A stretch of 64,000 bases of DNA from Entamoeba histolytica HM-1:IMSS (GCF_000208925.1 NW_001914905.1:18940-82939), one strand, 5' to 3'. Numbered from the stretch's first letter, positions 43,915 to 54,461 are shown. Numbers and translations: made by a program. The notes: generated by a model not told the origin, from the sequence alone.

Positions 43915-45492
43915 ATGGATAGTAGCACAAAAAAACTTTTACATTGTATCTTTGAAGTTATTGTCTCATCTATTGAATGTAATAACCAAGAAGTTCTTAT
44001 AGACTTAGTCAAAACTGCAATAGAAAACGATGTTAATATTTCACAATTAATAGAAAATAACAAATTTTTATTTCAAGAACCTGAACAAAAAAGTTATAGT
44101 ATTGATGATGACTTTTATGGTTATGTAACTTGGATTAATTGTTTAACAAGAGAAAATTTTATAGAAGTTATTATTCAAAATTTTAATGATGATCAATTTA
44201 TTCAAATTATAAAGGAAATGATAGAAAAAGATTTATTAGAAAATGACAAGAAGAAAATTGCAAAAAAAGTTGTTTATAAGGAAAATTCTGATTATCACTT
44301 CATTAACTCTTCACTAAATTCTCAAGTAACAAATGAAATGATTACAGCAGACTATTTAGATTTTAAAAACAGTATAGAAGAAGAACTTATGAAGAATAAA
44401 TGCGTTGAAGATATGTCAGAATCTAATTTAAAATCAAATGGTCAAGTAATAAAGAAAAAAATGTATAATTCAATGTTAAATGATTATATAAATGAGAAAG
44501 TTAATAAACACAAAAAATTGATTGAAGAGCATCTTGGATGTGGTGAATTATCTGTATCATTCGATAGTGAACAATTAGACAAAAACAAGTTAGATAAAAT
44601 TATTCTTCCTCAAGTAGAACAACAAACAGTTGTTACTCTAATCAGTGATGAAGGAAAATTAATTTCTATTTATTCTAAAAAATCGAATATATCTTTTGCA
44701 CGTCCTCCAAAAAATAATACATTGTTACTTTTTAATGAAGATGGTATTTGGAAAGAATGTAACAAAAGCTCATTCCTTTTTATCAATAATAATCAAATTA
44801 ACTTTTGTGACAGAACATCAAATTCTCTTATTGAATTAAATGATACAAAAATCGATACAGAATTTAAAGGTGAGATTTTGGATTTTATTGGAGAAAGTAA
44901 ATGGAATATTATACGAATTATAATTTATAATAAGTCTCTTAAGAGTAGTACTGTAAATACTATTGATAAAATATCTATGCCTGTACCTTCAAACAATAAA
45001 GTATTAAAAACTATTCTTGAAAATAGGTTTAAAGTAACTGATATTAGAAATGATTATAAAAGAATTAAAGAGTTTTATAAAACTAAACCACCATATCTTC
45101 ATTCTCAACTTGATTTTTATGTTCAAACTGAGAATAACATCGTTGGATTTTATGCTTATGAAAATACAATATCCTTCTTTGAATATGACCTAAATGAAAT
45201 TGACAAACAAAACGCTCAAAACTATTCAAAAAATTCTATTACTCGTTATTTCCAAAAACCATCATATAATAACTTTGAAATAACTCCTTCTGAACCAGTT
45301 ATATCATTCGACACACCAGGATTTATTTTGATTACTCCACTTTTTTCAATATCTAATCAGTTGACCATCACTAAATATCCATTCAACTCTAAACTTTATT
45401 CTCCAATGTTCCAAAGTAATTCTTTTTTCATTAAAGAACCAATTTCACAAAAAGTAATAGACATAGCTTACCTATTGACAGAAAGACAATAA
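43915..45492 (+). CDS. Unknown protein, 525 residues
   Basis: Single long ORF with normal Entamoeba codon use, standing alone between two gene-poor stretches. I do not recognise the family. The N-terminal 150 residues are helical and acidic (LIDLVKTAIENDVNISQLIENN...). From about 215 to 300 there are beta-like strands (QQTVVTLISDEGKLISIYSKKSNISF). The second half is rich in N, Y, F and K. There is no signal peptide, membrane helix, zinc motif or catalytic signature I can name. It is probably a lineage-restricted cytosolic protein. Confidence 0.75.
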   Translation: MDSSTKKLLHCIFEVIVSSIECNNQEVLIDLVKTAIENDVNISQLIENNKFLFQEPEQKSYSIDDDFYGYVTWINCLTRENFIEVIIQNFNDDQFIQIIKEMIEKDLLENDKKKIAKKVVYKENSDYHFINSSLNSQVTNEMITADYLDFKNSIEEELMKNKCVEDMSESNLKSNGQVIKKKMYNSMLNDYINEKVNKHKKLIEEHLGCGELSVSFDSEQLDKNKLDKIILPQVEQQTVVTLISDEGKLISIYSKKSNISFARPPKNNTLLLFNEDGIWKECNKSSFLFINNNQINFCDRTSNSLIELNDTKIDTEFKGEILDFIGESKWNIIRIIIYNKSLKSSTVNTIDKISMPVPSNNKVLKTILENRFKVTDIRNDYKRIKEFYKTKPPYLHSQLDFYVQTENNIVGFYAYENTISFFEYDLNEIDKQNAQNYSKNSITRYFQKPSYNNFEITPSEPVISFDTPGFILITPLFSISNQLTITKYPFNSKLYSPMFQSNSFFIKEPISQKVIDIAYLLTERQ

Positions 45493-47543
45493 AATTAAAC
45501 AATTTCTTTTATTTTTAATGTTTTACGTGAGACTTATTCAATTGAAGTTATGAAATTGATAAATAACTAACTTTGTTAAATGCAATGAGCTTTACTTAAT
45601 AAAAATCAATAAATCATTTTTTTTATTTTCTTATTATAACATTCTTTAGTCTTTTTTTAAATACAGTAAAAGATATTATAATAATAAAAATTATTTCATA
45701 CCATCAATTACTTGATATAATGAAATGTAATTAAACAGTTTTTTCTGATGTTATGCAATGAAGTAGATGTTGTAAAATTATATTTTGCATTTCTTTATAT
45801 CATTTCCTGAATATAAAATTTATTACTTCTTCACTTCAATATGTATTTCGATCAATTTGTATCTTTTTTAATTATTCTGTGTACAATAATATACATAGTA
45901 GATATTATTTTCTTTGTATAATATTTCAATTATTTGGCATTTTTCATTATTTGGTATATCAATTTTTCTGAATTAAGTTATTAATGTAATTCTTGTAATT
46001 AATATTTAAATCGAATTGTTACCTTCAACACTTATTCTACATTAAACTAATACATCAGTATATTCATTCTTTATATGTTTGCTATTTCTCTTGATTTTTA
46101 TTCATTTCTTATATTATCACTTTTTCTCTTATAATTTCTTTTATCTTCTTCTTCCTTCTCTTTTAGTCTTTTTTTTTCTTTATTCTTTATGAATATTCAT
46201 TTCTTATTTCTATTACTCTCTTTATTCTTGGATTAATATTTTCATTTTGTTATTTTTATCTATTATCCATTTCAATTAGAGACTTATTATCTGTTTCTTG
46301 TTATAACATCATTGTTTATTATCTGTATCATCATTATTACAACTACTTTTTGTTATTGAAGACTTTTTTAACTCAATTATTTATTATATTATTTGTTTGG
46401 TTTTCTTTACTTCCTTTATTTCATATTTCTATTCATAATTATTTATAGTGATTATTATTTACTCATACGTCATTTCTTTTTTTTTCTTTTGCTATATTCT
46501 CATATATCATTATACATTACTTCTTCTTTTATTATCTTATTATTTGATTGAATTATCTTTTTATTATGTTATTTGAATTTCATATCTTCTGGCTTTCTTT
46601 TCGTGTCATTCCATCATTACAAACTAAATGACTTATTTATAATTTCTATAATCATATTCTTTTGTTAATTGTATATATTGAATTTTGAATTGTTTTCATT
46701 AAATATATTGAAGTAGAGTCATGAAATAATATAAATATGATAAAATACATAATTGAAAAGAAAAAAATACAATAAACATAAAATATATTTTTCAACTAAT
46801 GTTTTATTTTAAAAACTTTAGAGAATAGATTTTTAATATTCAAAAGGTATTGAAAGTATAACTTGCCTTAACTAATAAACTGACGATTTATTAATACATA
46901 CTAATGAAAGAAAAAAAAAATGAAACCCAATGAAGAATATGAATTGAATATAGTGACTATCAAGAATAAAGCTATTCAAATAACAAACATAAGTTGATTG
47001 AAAATGTTAGAAAGAAGAAAAATATTCAAAAGAATAAAAATGTATGAAGGTACTTCTATAATGTTAAAACATTTTACATTGAAATAAATAACAAACAAAG
47101 AATGTGAAATGTTATTATTAAACAAGTTATTTATAAAAAAGAAATTAAAAAATAACACAATAATTATTTTGTACATACAGTCTTGTTTTTGATAAATAAA
47201 AGTTTTATTTAAAGAAAATGAAATACAGGAAGAAGAATAAATAGGAAAATAAGTTAGCTATTAAAACTAAAAAATAACCCAATCGTGTTAATGAAAAGAG
47301 AATAAAAAATCTAAAAACATCCAATGTTTCTAAATAAAAATTTGATGATCTGGTTAATTCTACAAAAAAAAAAATGAACCAAAAAAGAAAGAGAGAAATG
47401 AATAGAATTAGAACAGTATAAAATCAGGAAAATAAAAATAAAAAATTCAAAAAAAGAATAAAACAGCCTGTCGATAGTAAAAATTACTATCAATCTTCTC
47501 TCTTCATTTTATAAAAAGAAATCTTTTTATTTAATAAATTACA
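45493..47543. other. Gene-poor AT-rich region, about 2 kb
   Basis: The longest empty stretch of the window. It contains a pyrimidine-rich section around 46120-46200 (runs of TTC, CTT and poly-T) and many TTAT/ATTA runs, but no open frame of coding character and no recognisable transposon. The perfect palindrome GATAGTAA-AAA-TTACTATC at 47473-47491 lies about 50 nt before the F-BAR start codon. I see nothing else in it. Confidence 0.55.
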
Positions 47544-48639
47544 ATGCAAGATTTGGTTGTTTGATTCTTTATATTAATTTTATTCTAAAAGATTTACATA
47601 ATAGTTTGAATTTCCTGCTGTTAATACTTATTTAGATTCTTTTTCTTCTCTAACTGCTGGATGTATTTCCTTTTTTAGTGAAAAAGCATCAATTGAAACA
47701 GAATATGGATCTCGATTATTAAACTTAACTAAAGTGCCTTTAAAAAGAGTATTTCAACGTTATAGTCCAAAAGATAATATGTCTTCGTTTGTTTTATTAT
47801 TTTTATTAAATTATTTTAAAATAAGCAACAAATATTGTCAGATTTATTTCATTTACTAACTAATATTTAGTACTATGAAAGAGTTTATTGACAAATTTAT
47901 TTCTCAGAATAAAATTATGGCAGAATGTCATTTAAATGCTGCACAATTTATAGAAAAGAATATTGTCCAAGCTACTAAAACTAGTGCCCAACAATTAGAA
48001 ACTAAAATGAGTGTAATTACAAATGAAATTAATAGAAGAATTAAACAGCATAATGATATGGTTAGTACTGTTGAAAGAATTAAAGAAAACAAACAAAAAG
48101 CATTAAACCAATTAAAAAAGCTTAAAGAAGAAAAAAAAGGAAAAAGTGGAAAGACTTATCAAAAGATGAATTGTAAACAAGACCAAATAGTTGAAGACAT
48201 TAAAAAATATAATACTAATCTAAAGAATTGTGTTATAATTACTAATAAAATTAGAGAAAATGTTTATGGTAAAGAAATGAAATGTATGTTAAATCAAATT
48301 GAAGGTATTGCATCAGAATGGAATGAATTGTTGATTAATATGTTTACTTTAGGAAATGATCTTGATATAGAAATATTAAAAAATACAAGTAAATATTGTC
48401 TTAAAACTCAACAATCAATTCAAAAAATAAATTGGACGAATGATATTGAAGAATTTGTAAATAAATGGAAAAATGTTCATTCTGTTAATGACATTATACT
48501 TACTTCAAATGACCTTGCTTTAGATGATCATATCCTTTGTGATGAATCTACATTAGAAATGATTCATAATAATGGATCAAGTGGTACTCAAACAAAAGAA
48601 TGTCCCTCAAACTATTTACAAGTTACTCTCTCAGAATAA
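47544..48639 (+). CDS. F-BAR domain protein, three exons
   Basis: Exons are 47544-47558, 47605-47786 and 47871-48639. Introns of 46 nt (GTTTGA...TAG) and 84 nt (GTTTGT...TAG) close the phases to 321 residues. Exon 2 encodes the start of an F-BAR domain (FEFPAVNTYLDSFSSLTAGCISFF, then SEKASIETEYGSRLLNL, the family's 'ERA.IE..YA..L..L' motif). Exon 3 continues with MKEFIDKFISQNKIMAECH and long basic coiled helices. Almost the whole protein is the F-BAR module; there is no SH3 or other C-terminal partner domain, only a short Ser/Thr-rich tail. F-BAR dimers bend membranes and link them to actin in endocytosis and cytokinesis. The first exon of five codons is the least certain part; an alternative donor four nt earlier gives one residue less. 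Confidence 0.82.
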
Positions 48640-48795
48640 ATAAATTGAAATGTTCAGAATAATAGAAATAAAAAACATTCAATTCAATTTGTTTTTGTTA
48701 GAAAAGTCATATAAAAGATTTCAAAAATTAAAAAGAAAAAAGCAACTACAATTATTTTGTAGAAAAGATATTTTTAAATATTTTTTTCTTTATTT

Positions 48796-48813
48796 TTTAA
48801 AAGAATGTGTTGT
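48796..48813. repeat. SINE target-site duplication, left copy
   Basis: TTTAAAAGAATGTGTTGT, identical over 18 bp to 49367-49384 on the other side of the SINE. Confidence 0.92.
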
Positions 48814-49366
48814 GTGGAGATCGAAGGTGGCACGTCTGAAACACCACACACAAACCCTAGTACAAATTCATTCTTCGACTCTCCCAGTTATTATCTGGTT
48901 ATGACGGTGCCTTTGAATTAGGAATGTATTAGGGAAGCTGCAAAGGGTGCAGCAAGAGAATACAGTAGAATATTACATGGATGTAATATAAGAATCTACT
49001 GAAGTGTGGGTATGACTAAAAGAAGATTAGTCAAAGTAAGACTAAAAAGAAGATTAGTCAAAGTAATACAGTAGTAATAAAATGATTCCTTCTTCCATTC
49101 ATAAAATAAGAAAAATGAAATTCCTTAAAATTAAGGCAGAAAACAAACAAAGGCTTAAAAAGAAGAAATAAGCAGAAGAAGTTTGAAAAAACCTTAATAG
49201 GAAAAATAAAGCAAAGAAGTGCTTTCCTCATTTTGCAAGACAAACCTAAATGATAGGTTCAACAAAGAGATTACTCTTTTTTAATAAGCTCAGGGATGGG
49301 ATTAGTCTCCCCTGAGCTAGGAAGAATAGATGAAAATTCTATTAATACTTAATTAACTAATTTTTA
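48814..49366 (+). mobile_element. SINE retrotransposon of the Entamoeba SINE1 type
   Basis: A 553-bp element, higher in GC than its surroundings, starting GTGGAGATCGAAGGTGGCAC. It carries two tandem 26-27 bp repeats (49014-49039 and 49040-49066; core GAAGATTAGTCAAAGTAA), a hallmark of EhSINE1-type elements. Its 3' part has a perfect stem (49287-49295 / 49310-49318) and the tail TTAATTAACTAATTTTTA. It has no coding capacity and would need the reverse transcriptase and endonuclease of the partner LINE. A perfect 18-bp target duplication flanks it, so the copy is complete and fairly young. It inserted 174 bp beyond the F-BAR stop and damages no gene. The family name is from memory of the repeat feature and length. 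Confidence 0.88.
49014..49066 (+). repeat. SINE internal tandem repeats
   Basis: Two direct copies of 26 and 27 bp with one A of length difference. SINE1 copies in Entamoeba differ in the number of these units; this copy has two. Confidence 0.88.
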
Positions 49367-49384
49367 TTTAAAAGAATGTGTTGT
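49367..49384. repeat. SINE target-site duplication, right copy
   Basis: TTTAAAAGAATGTGTTGT, a perfect match to the left copy. Together they define the exact ends of the inserted element. Confidence 0.92.
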
Positions 49385-50329
49385 TAAAAGTTTTTTTTTA
49401 TTTTCCAATGAAAAATGTTCATTGGATTTATAACCTTTTATATCTTTTTTTCTAAGTAATAAAAAAAATGATATTAACACTAAAATATAATACTCTTTAT
49501 ATTGACTCTAATCAATGTCTTTTTTTTTGTATCATTTTTATTTAATATAAGAAACTAAATAAAAAATAAAAGTACTATTTTCTTTTTGGCTTAGACTTAT
49601 TTCTATTGAAATTCTATTTTAATAATACATGTCGTTTTATTCTTATCAAAATAAAGAAGTAATACAACTTTTATTAATAAAGTGAACTAAATCAATTAAT
49701 ATTCTATAATAAAGAAATATTATTTTCTTCTTTTTCTACTCACTCTTCTTTAAAGTTTCACTTTGTATTGATTTGTTGTAATTTAATATGTTAAGTTTTG
49801 GTAATAATTTACAAATTTCATTTATCTCCTTTTGACGATACTTTTTTTTTATAATAAGTAGTAAATTATATTAATTTTACTGGTTTTTCTTAAATAAAAA
49901 AAAAATTCTTTTTTAACATCTTCAACATATTATTTAAAACATTAAAATATATCTATAAAATAAACGCTATATTTTTTTAATCATATTAATTACTACAACT
50001 ATCTCACAACAAAATAACAAGATACTTTAATGAATTTTTCAATAAATTAATGAATAAATATTCTTAAACTCAGAAAAAGATAATTTATTTAAGAAAATAA
50101 ACTTAAACTATTGAAATAAATTATTATAATAGAAATACTAAAAAACAAAAAAGAACAATTTCATACAATAAAATAAAAAAGAAACTTATTACTTAATTAA
50201 TTTTTTAAACTCACACAAATTATTAAAACAATAAAAAAGGAAAAAACCTTTTTTTTAAATTTCTTCTTTTAAAATTCTCTTTTTTTAGTATTTTATTGAT
50301 GGAAAACCAGTTATAATCAGTTAAGAATG
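49385..50329. other. Intergenic DNA after the SINE
   Basis: AT-rich, no coding remnants. Just inside it the pre-insertion sequence continues directly from the target duplication. I see no second mobile element. Confidence 0.55.
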
Positions 50330-50334
50330 GAACT
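50330..50334 (+). promoter_or_regulatory. GAAC box of the four-pass membrane protein
   Basis: GAACT 30-34 nt before the ATG at 50364. The nearby ATG at 50327 opens only a short frame that stops at once, so it is not the start. Confidence 0.45.
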
Positions 50335-50363
50335 TGTATTATTATTTAATTGTTTTAATAATA

Positions 50364-51262
50364 ATGAATAAAAAACAAGGATGTTGTACATTATTTACAA
50401 TTGGGTTTTATATCTTTATTGCATTAGTAATAATAGCATGTATTGTATTATATACATTTGTAATGCTAAATGACCAATATGATGATGTATTAAAAATCAA
50501 TGTTTGTATCGTAATTAAGGGGTTTATATTTTTATTTACTTATAAAACAGATTTTAGGGGAGTCAGAAAAAACAAAGGTATGTGGTTATAGTAATCAGGA
50601 TGGATTTAAAACTTTTCAATTTACAATTGGTTTGTTATTATTTCTTTACAACTAAGGAAATAAAAATTAATTAAATTTAGTAAATAATAATGATCATACA
50701 TTTCAATGTGGATTTGAACCAGCACTTTCATACTTAGTATATTTAACATTATTTCTCTCTTTAGGAGTAGTTATTTCAATAGTTGTTGCAGGTCTAGTTT
50801 TTCGAAGGGCATCATATTCATTTGGGGTTTGTTTCATTATTTAAAGTAATAACGTTTTAGTAACAAAAAAAAGAAGTAATAAGTAGTTATTTATATTTGG
50901 AGGTATAACAGCAATTTTGTTTATTGCAATAATATGTTGGCAAATATATGAAGTAAAACGAGGGTATAACTATTGTACAGATATAATTTCTTCATCTTTT
51001 AAAAATAAAAATATTTCTATAAAATGTAAATATACCCCATTTATTATTCCAATGATATTAGAATTTGTATTATTTCTTAGCTTTGTTTGTTTTTTTTATT
51101 CATTTAAAAAACAGAAATACATTTTATAAATTAACTTTTTAGGTATTAAATCCTATTATTGGTTGTCAATATATTCTTATAACAAAACCTTATGTTCCAA
51201 AAAAACGTCAAGGGACTCCAGAGTATGAAATGAAACAAATTGAAGATGATGAAAAGGAATAA
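50364..51262 (+). CDS. Four-pass membrane protein, five exons
   Basis: Exons are 50364-50501, 50551-50629, 50681-50826, 50887-51084 and 51143-51262. All four donors are GTTTGT; acceptors are CAG, TAG, TAG and TAG, with lengths 49, 51, 60 and 58 nt. All phases close to 226 residues. Membrane segments lie near residues 10-34, 88-112, 121-141 and 170-190. The first loop (about 54 residues) has two cysteines (KVCGYSN, FQCGFEP) and the second has two (NYCTDI, IKCKYTP), so disulphides are likely. The tail ends KPYVPKKRQGTPEYEMKQIEDDEKE and is cytosolic. The topology recalls tetraspanins or claudins, but the tetraspanin CCG motif is missing and the larger loop is the first. I do not recognise the family. 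It is the most intron-rich gene here. Confidence 0.8.
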
Positions 51263-51419
51263 AAGTTATGTATCAACTATTATTTTTAATTAACATGTTA
51301 TTTCTTTTTATAATTATTTCAAAATTATGTTCGATTGATTCAAAAATTATTAAAAACAAAAAAAGAATAAACAAATTTTAAATGATTCGTTTTCTTCAAT
51401 TATACTAAAGATTATTGTA

Positions 51420-51632
51420 TTATTCTGATGACATTAAAAGACCAGTAATTGGTATATGGACCAGTTTAATAAAATATCCACAAAATCCAAGAATAGCAAA
51501 TCCAATTAAAACAACATAAATTGTTTTATTATATTCTTTTTGATTTGGTTTATTACATTTAGTAATGAATCGTTTACTATCTAAAATAAATTCTTCAGTT
51601 GGTTCTAAAACGTATTGCTCAAGAGTATCCAT
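51420..51632 (-). CDS. SEC61G: Protein translocase subunit SEC61 gamma
   Basis: Complete 70-residue tail-anchored protein, the normal size of SEC61 gamma/SecE. The amphipathic N-terminal helix with the conserved CNKPNQKEYNK step is followed by the single membrane helix VVLIGFAILGFCGYFIKLVHIPI, ending just after the conserved IKLVHIPI. It clamps the two halves of SEC61 alpha in the ER translocon. A GAACT box lies 22-26 nt upstream. Confidence 0.97.
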   Translation of the reverse strand: MDTLEQYVLEPTEEFILDSKRFITKCNKPNQKEYNKTIYVVLIGFAILGFCGYFIKLVHIPITGLLMSSE

Positions 51633-51653
51633 TATTTATTTTTATTAATTTAT

Positions 51654-51658
51654 AGTTC
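51654..51658 (-). promoter_or_regulatory. GAAC box of SEC61G
   Basis: GAACT on the minus strand 22-26 nt before the ATG at 51632. A second GAACT copy occurs about ten bases further upstream. Confidence 0.45.
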
Positions 51659-51806
51659 TTTTTATAGTTCTTATTTGAAAAAAAAATCATCATCATTTCT
51701 TTTTTCTCATTCAATCTAATCATTTTACTTTTCATTTTGAATAAATTCATATAAAAACTATTTTTGATAAACTCAAAAAATAACGGAATATATAACACAA
51801 ATAAAC

Positions 51807-52718
51807 TCATTCATCATTTAATCCAAATAAAATTCCATTAAATCTATCATCATCAAAATCAGGATGTTTTTCTTTTAATTTAAAATAAAGACCACCAGTA
51901 ATCAAACTATCTGAACCAGCTTGATGCATTGTACCAATTCTTTGAACTCCTAAACTAGAAGCAATTGCTTGTAAACTACCATGATAAGTTTGACTAATTT
52001 GATTAGTAACATGTTTGAGGTCAATAATATTAGGAAAGAAAATACATAGTTTTGTAAAGAAATCATCAATAGAAGAAGGTAATTTCTCACAAGTTAATAA
52101 TCGTAATAAATAACCAAAGTCATATCCACTATGAAATGTTAACCAATGAGTATTTTCATTTAAAACTAGTCCTGAAGTCATAATTGTTTCTCCAAAATCT
52201 TCTTCAGTAATTCCAGCATTTTTAAAATATGGAAAATTAATACCTGCTTTTTGTAATAATTGAATTGAATCAGCAGAACATTCATCTTTGTCAGGATCAA
52301 ATTTAAAATTAAACTGCCATGTTCTAACACCTTCTGGATATTCACCACGTTTGTTTTGTAAAGTAATACCAACTTGAATTATTTTTAATTCATCTACATT
52401 TCCTTTTAAAAACGAATAATGTTCTTCAGGCTCAGCTGAGTCTTGCATATTACAAGATGTTCTACTTGAAAATCCTGGAAATTCTGTGTCCATAGATACA
52501 TATGGAAAGTCATCAATTAATCGACTAATATTCATCATTTCTTCTTGTAAATTATTTTGATAAACATCAATGAAATAATTGTTTGGGAAACTAACATCTT
52601 GAAAGACATATGAAGAAAATTGTCCTTGACTTAATTGAGCAAATCCCTGCATTGAAAAAGGTGGATAAAAATGACTTGTATTAAGAAATGGATATTCCAT
52701 ACCATTATAACTTTGCAT
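51807..52718 (-). CDS. CAF1: CAF1/POP2/CNOT7 mRNA deadenylase
   Basis: 303 residues. A 60-residue N-terminal extension rich in F, Y, Q and S precedes the RNase D-type (DEDDh) nuclease domain. Catalytic motifs are visible: SMDTEFPG (first Asp and Glu), HSGYDFGYLL (second Asp) and HQAGSDSLIT (final His and Asp). The YDxKxL step of other CAF1 proteins is IDLKHVTNQ here. As part of CCR4-NOT it shortens poly(A) tails and starts mRNA decay. The start ATG at 52718 gives the extension; the domain itself starts near residue 61. Confidence 0.97.
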   Translation of the reverse strand: MQSYNGMEYPFLNTSHFYPPFSMQGFAQLSQGQFSSYVFQDVSFPNNYFIDVYQNNLQEEMMNISRLIDDFPYVSMDTEFPGFSSRTSCNMQDSAEPEEHYSFLKGNVDELKIIQVGITLQNKRGEYPEGVRTWQFNFKFDPDKDECSADSIQLLQKAGINFPYFKNAGITEEDFGETIMTSGLVLNENTHWLTFHSGYDFGYLLRLLTCEKLPSSIDDFFTKLCIFFPNIIDLKHVTNQISQTYHGSLQAIASSLGVQRIGTMHQAGSDSLITGGLYFKLKEKHPDFDDDRFNGILFGLNDE

Positions 52719-52915
52719 TATTTTACTAACTTCTTAATTTGTTAATAAGATGATGGATTTAATGGTTACGTTCTTCCAAATCATCACTTTCTTTGTTTTT
52801 TTATTAACTTTCTTTAATTTTATTTAATATTGATTTTATTTCTTAAATAATATTTGTATAAAAATTTATTAAATAAATAATAAAATAAAATTCCACACAA
52901 CAGATCAGACTTAAT

Positions 52916-53350
52916 TTATTGTAAGTATTTGAATGGTCTTTCTTTTTGGCTGACAACTTTTGGTGCAGTAACAACATCAGCTGGAATTTCAACTTTAACA
53001 GCTTCAGTAGATGGTTTAACTGCTTGTTGCTTATTAGTCTTCTTAACAACTCTCTTTGGTGGAAGTCTATTTCTTCTATCAGTTCTAGATCTAACTCTAA
53101 CTACTCTTCCATGAATACCACATGAAACACAATATTCTAATTTCATATAAGTCTTTGGTAATTTATATTTGGTGAGAGCTGAATTATCAGAAATATCACG
53201 GACAGCAGCGGCTTCTACAATATTTTTAATTTGATATCTCTTAATAGCCTTATCCTTTGGAACACATCTTCCACAATGGCTGCATCTAACATTTTGGGTA
53301 TGTCCTCTTCCTTTCTTTGATCTTCCGTTGTTTCTTCTCTTTGAAGTCAT
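52916..53350 (-). CDS. RPS26: 40S ribosomal protein S26 (eS26)
   Basis: 144 residues. The N-terminus is [35 protein letters not shown], and the zinc site is completed by [17 protein letters not shown]. All diagnostic cysteine pairs are present. The C-terminus is extended by about 25 residues compared with animal eS26 and is rich in V, K and P. eS26 sits at the mRNA exit channel and contacts the Kozak region. It is a small, highly expressed gene with short flanks. Confidence 0.97.
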   Translation of the reverse strand: MTSKRRNNGRSKKGRGHTQNVRCSHCGRCVPKDKAIKRYQIKNIVEAAAVRDISDNSALTKYKLPKTYMKLEYCVSCGIHGRVVRVRSRTDRRNRLPPKRVVKKTNKQQAVKPSTEAVKVEIPADVVTAPKVVSQKERPFKYLQ

Positions 53351-53907
53351 CTCTGTGTCAATCTCAGTCTTTTTTCTCTGTTTTTTGAAAACCCTTTTAG
53401 TTATTCTATTTTTTTTAATTTATTTGTTATTAATTTTTAATTTATCATTAATTTATTATTATTATATTATTTTTTATTATAATTATTCTATTTATGATTC
53501 TTTTTATATTTACATATTTTATTTCTTCTATTATACATTCATTTTATGTAAATTATTATTAGTAGAAATTAACATTAATTATTCATATTATTTAACTAAA
53601 TTTGATTTTAGTAAAAAAATATTATCAGATTGTATTTTTTCTTGTTTAATATTTTACAATAATTTAAATGACATTTGATAAACTATTATTTCCAAATAAA
53701 GAAGGAAAAAAGAAAACAATATGAGATAAACCATTATTTCACAAATTGAAGATGACAACTCACTGCCACGAATGCATTATGAACTAACTTTAGAAAGGAT
53801 ATTATATAAACTAATTTTGAGAGATGAATCTAGAGTTAATATTTTTATCCATAAATTAAGAAATTAAAATAATAGTAAAAATAAATTATAAATTTAATTT
53901 AATAATA
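53351..53907. other. Intergenic DNA
   Basis: A + strand frame crosses much of it but consists of F, I, Y and L runs typical of random AT-rich DNA. I see no repeat and no RNA gene. Confidence 0.5.
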
Positions 53908-54072
53908 ATGGTTCATTGTTACACTGCGAATTATCTGGAGAAAAGAAACCACAGAAGAAGAAGTTCCCAGGAAAAAAGGAGTTCTAACTCTACATCTAGA
54001 AATGAAGAAGAGGTGAAAGACAGGATAAAAATAAAATTAGAACAAAGATTAAGAACTTACGAATATTCTTAG
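53908..54072 (+). CDS. Possible small ORF of 54 residues upstream of actobindin
   Basis: Runs from an ATG at 53908 to a TAG at 54070-54072, too short for most gene finders. The translation is basic and charged (YLEKRNHRRRSSQEKRSSNSTSRNEEEVKDRIKIKLEQRL). This part of the flank is less AT-rich than the DNA on either side. It ends 38 nt before the actobindin ATG. It could be a real microprotein, an upstream ORF, or chance. I cannot tell from sequence alone. Confidence 0.25.
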   Translation: MVHCYTANYLEKRNHRRRSSQEKRSSNSTSRNEEEVKDRIKIKLEQRLRTYEYS

Positions 54073-54109
54073 ACATATTTAATATTCCAGTTTCTTGTTT
54101 TCTTACAGA

Positions 54110-54370
54110 ATGGACGCTAAAGTACTTGCTGGAATTTCTGATGCAAAACTCAAACATACTGAAACTGTTGATAAAAGTGCACCAGTTATTGAAAATGTAG
54201 AAATTAAGAAAGGTGATAGAAATGAACTTCTTAGTGGAATTAAAGAAGGTAAAGAATTAAAGAAAGTTGAAAGTAATGATAGATCTGCACCAGTTATTGC
54301 TGCTGATGCTAAACTTCAAGAAAACACAAGAGGTGCTCTTCTTGCTGATATTCAAGCCAAGGCTAAATAA
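54110..54370 (+). CDS. Actobindin (G-actin-binding WH2/thymosin-repeat protein)
   Basis: 86 residues, matching Acanthamoeba actobindin in length (88) and plan. It has the segment LKHTETVDKSAPVIENVEIKKGDRN, the second unit LLSGIKEGKELKKVESNDRSAPVI, and the closing RGALLADIQAKAK. Each LKHTETVDKSAP-type unit binds one actin monomer; the protein sequesters actin or blocks dimer nucleation. The ATG at 54110 is the start; the upstream in-frame codons (from 54095) have no family counterpart. The pyrimidine stretch ending TTACAG just before the ATG might be a 5'-UTR splice acceptor. Confidence 0.92.
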   Translation: MDAKVLAGISDAKLKHTETVDKSAPVIENVEIKKGDRNELLSGIKEGKELKKVESNDRSAPVIAADAKLQENTRGALLADIQAKAK

Positions 54371-54461
54371 GTAGATTATAGGATGATATAGTTCTTATTT
54401 ACTTTTCATTCAATTCTTTTATTTATTTTATTTTGTAAAAACAAATTTTTAAAAACAAGAT

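Noticed and set aside
46120..46200. Pyrimidine-rich tract as a possible element
   Set aside because: No repeat unit, target duplication or partner tract; similar T/C-rich runs occur in other AT-rich gaps.
48650..48904. 84-codon plus-strand frame crossing the SINE start
   Set aside because: It runs from the F-BAR 3' flank into the SINE; the coding frame is accidental.
49058..49243. 61-codon minus-strand frame inside the SINE
   Set aside because: SINEs are non-coding and this frame is within the element.
50327..50368. Upstream ATG as start of the four-pass membrane protein
   Set aside because: Its frame ends after 14 codons; the ATG at 50364 continues into the spliced protein.
53328..53678. 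Open frame of 116 codons on the plus strand
   Set aside because: It is made of F, I, Y and L runs from AT-rich DNA, overlaps the start of RPS26 on the other strand, and shows no protein-like pattern.
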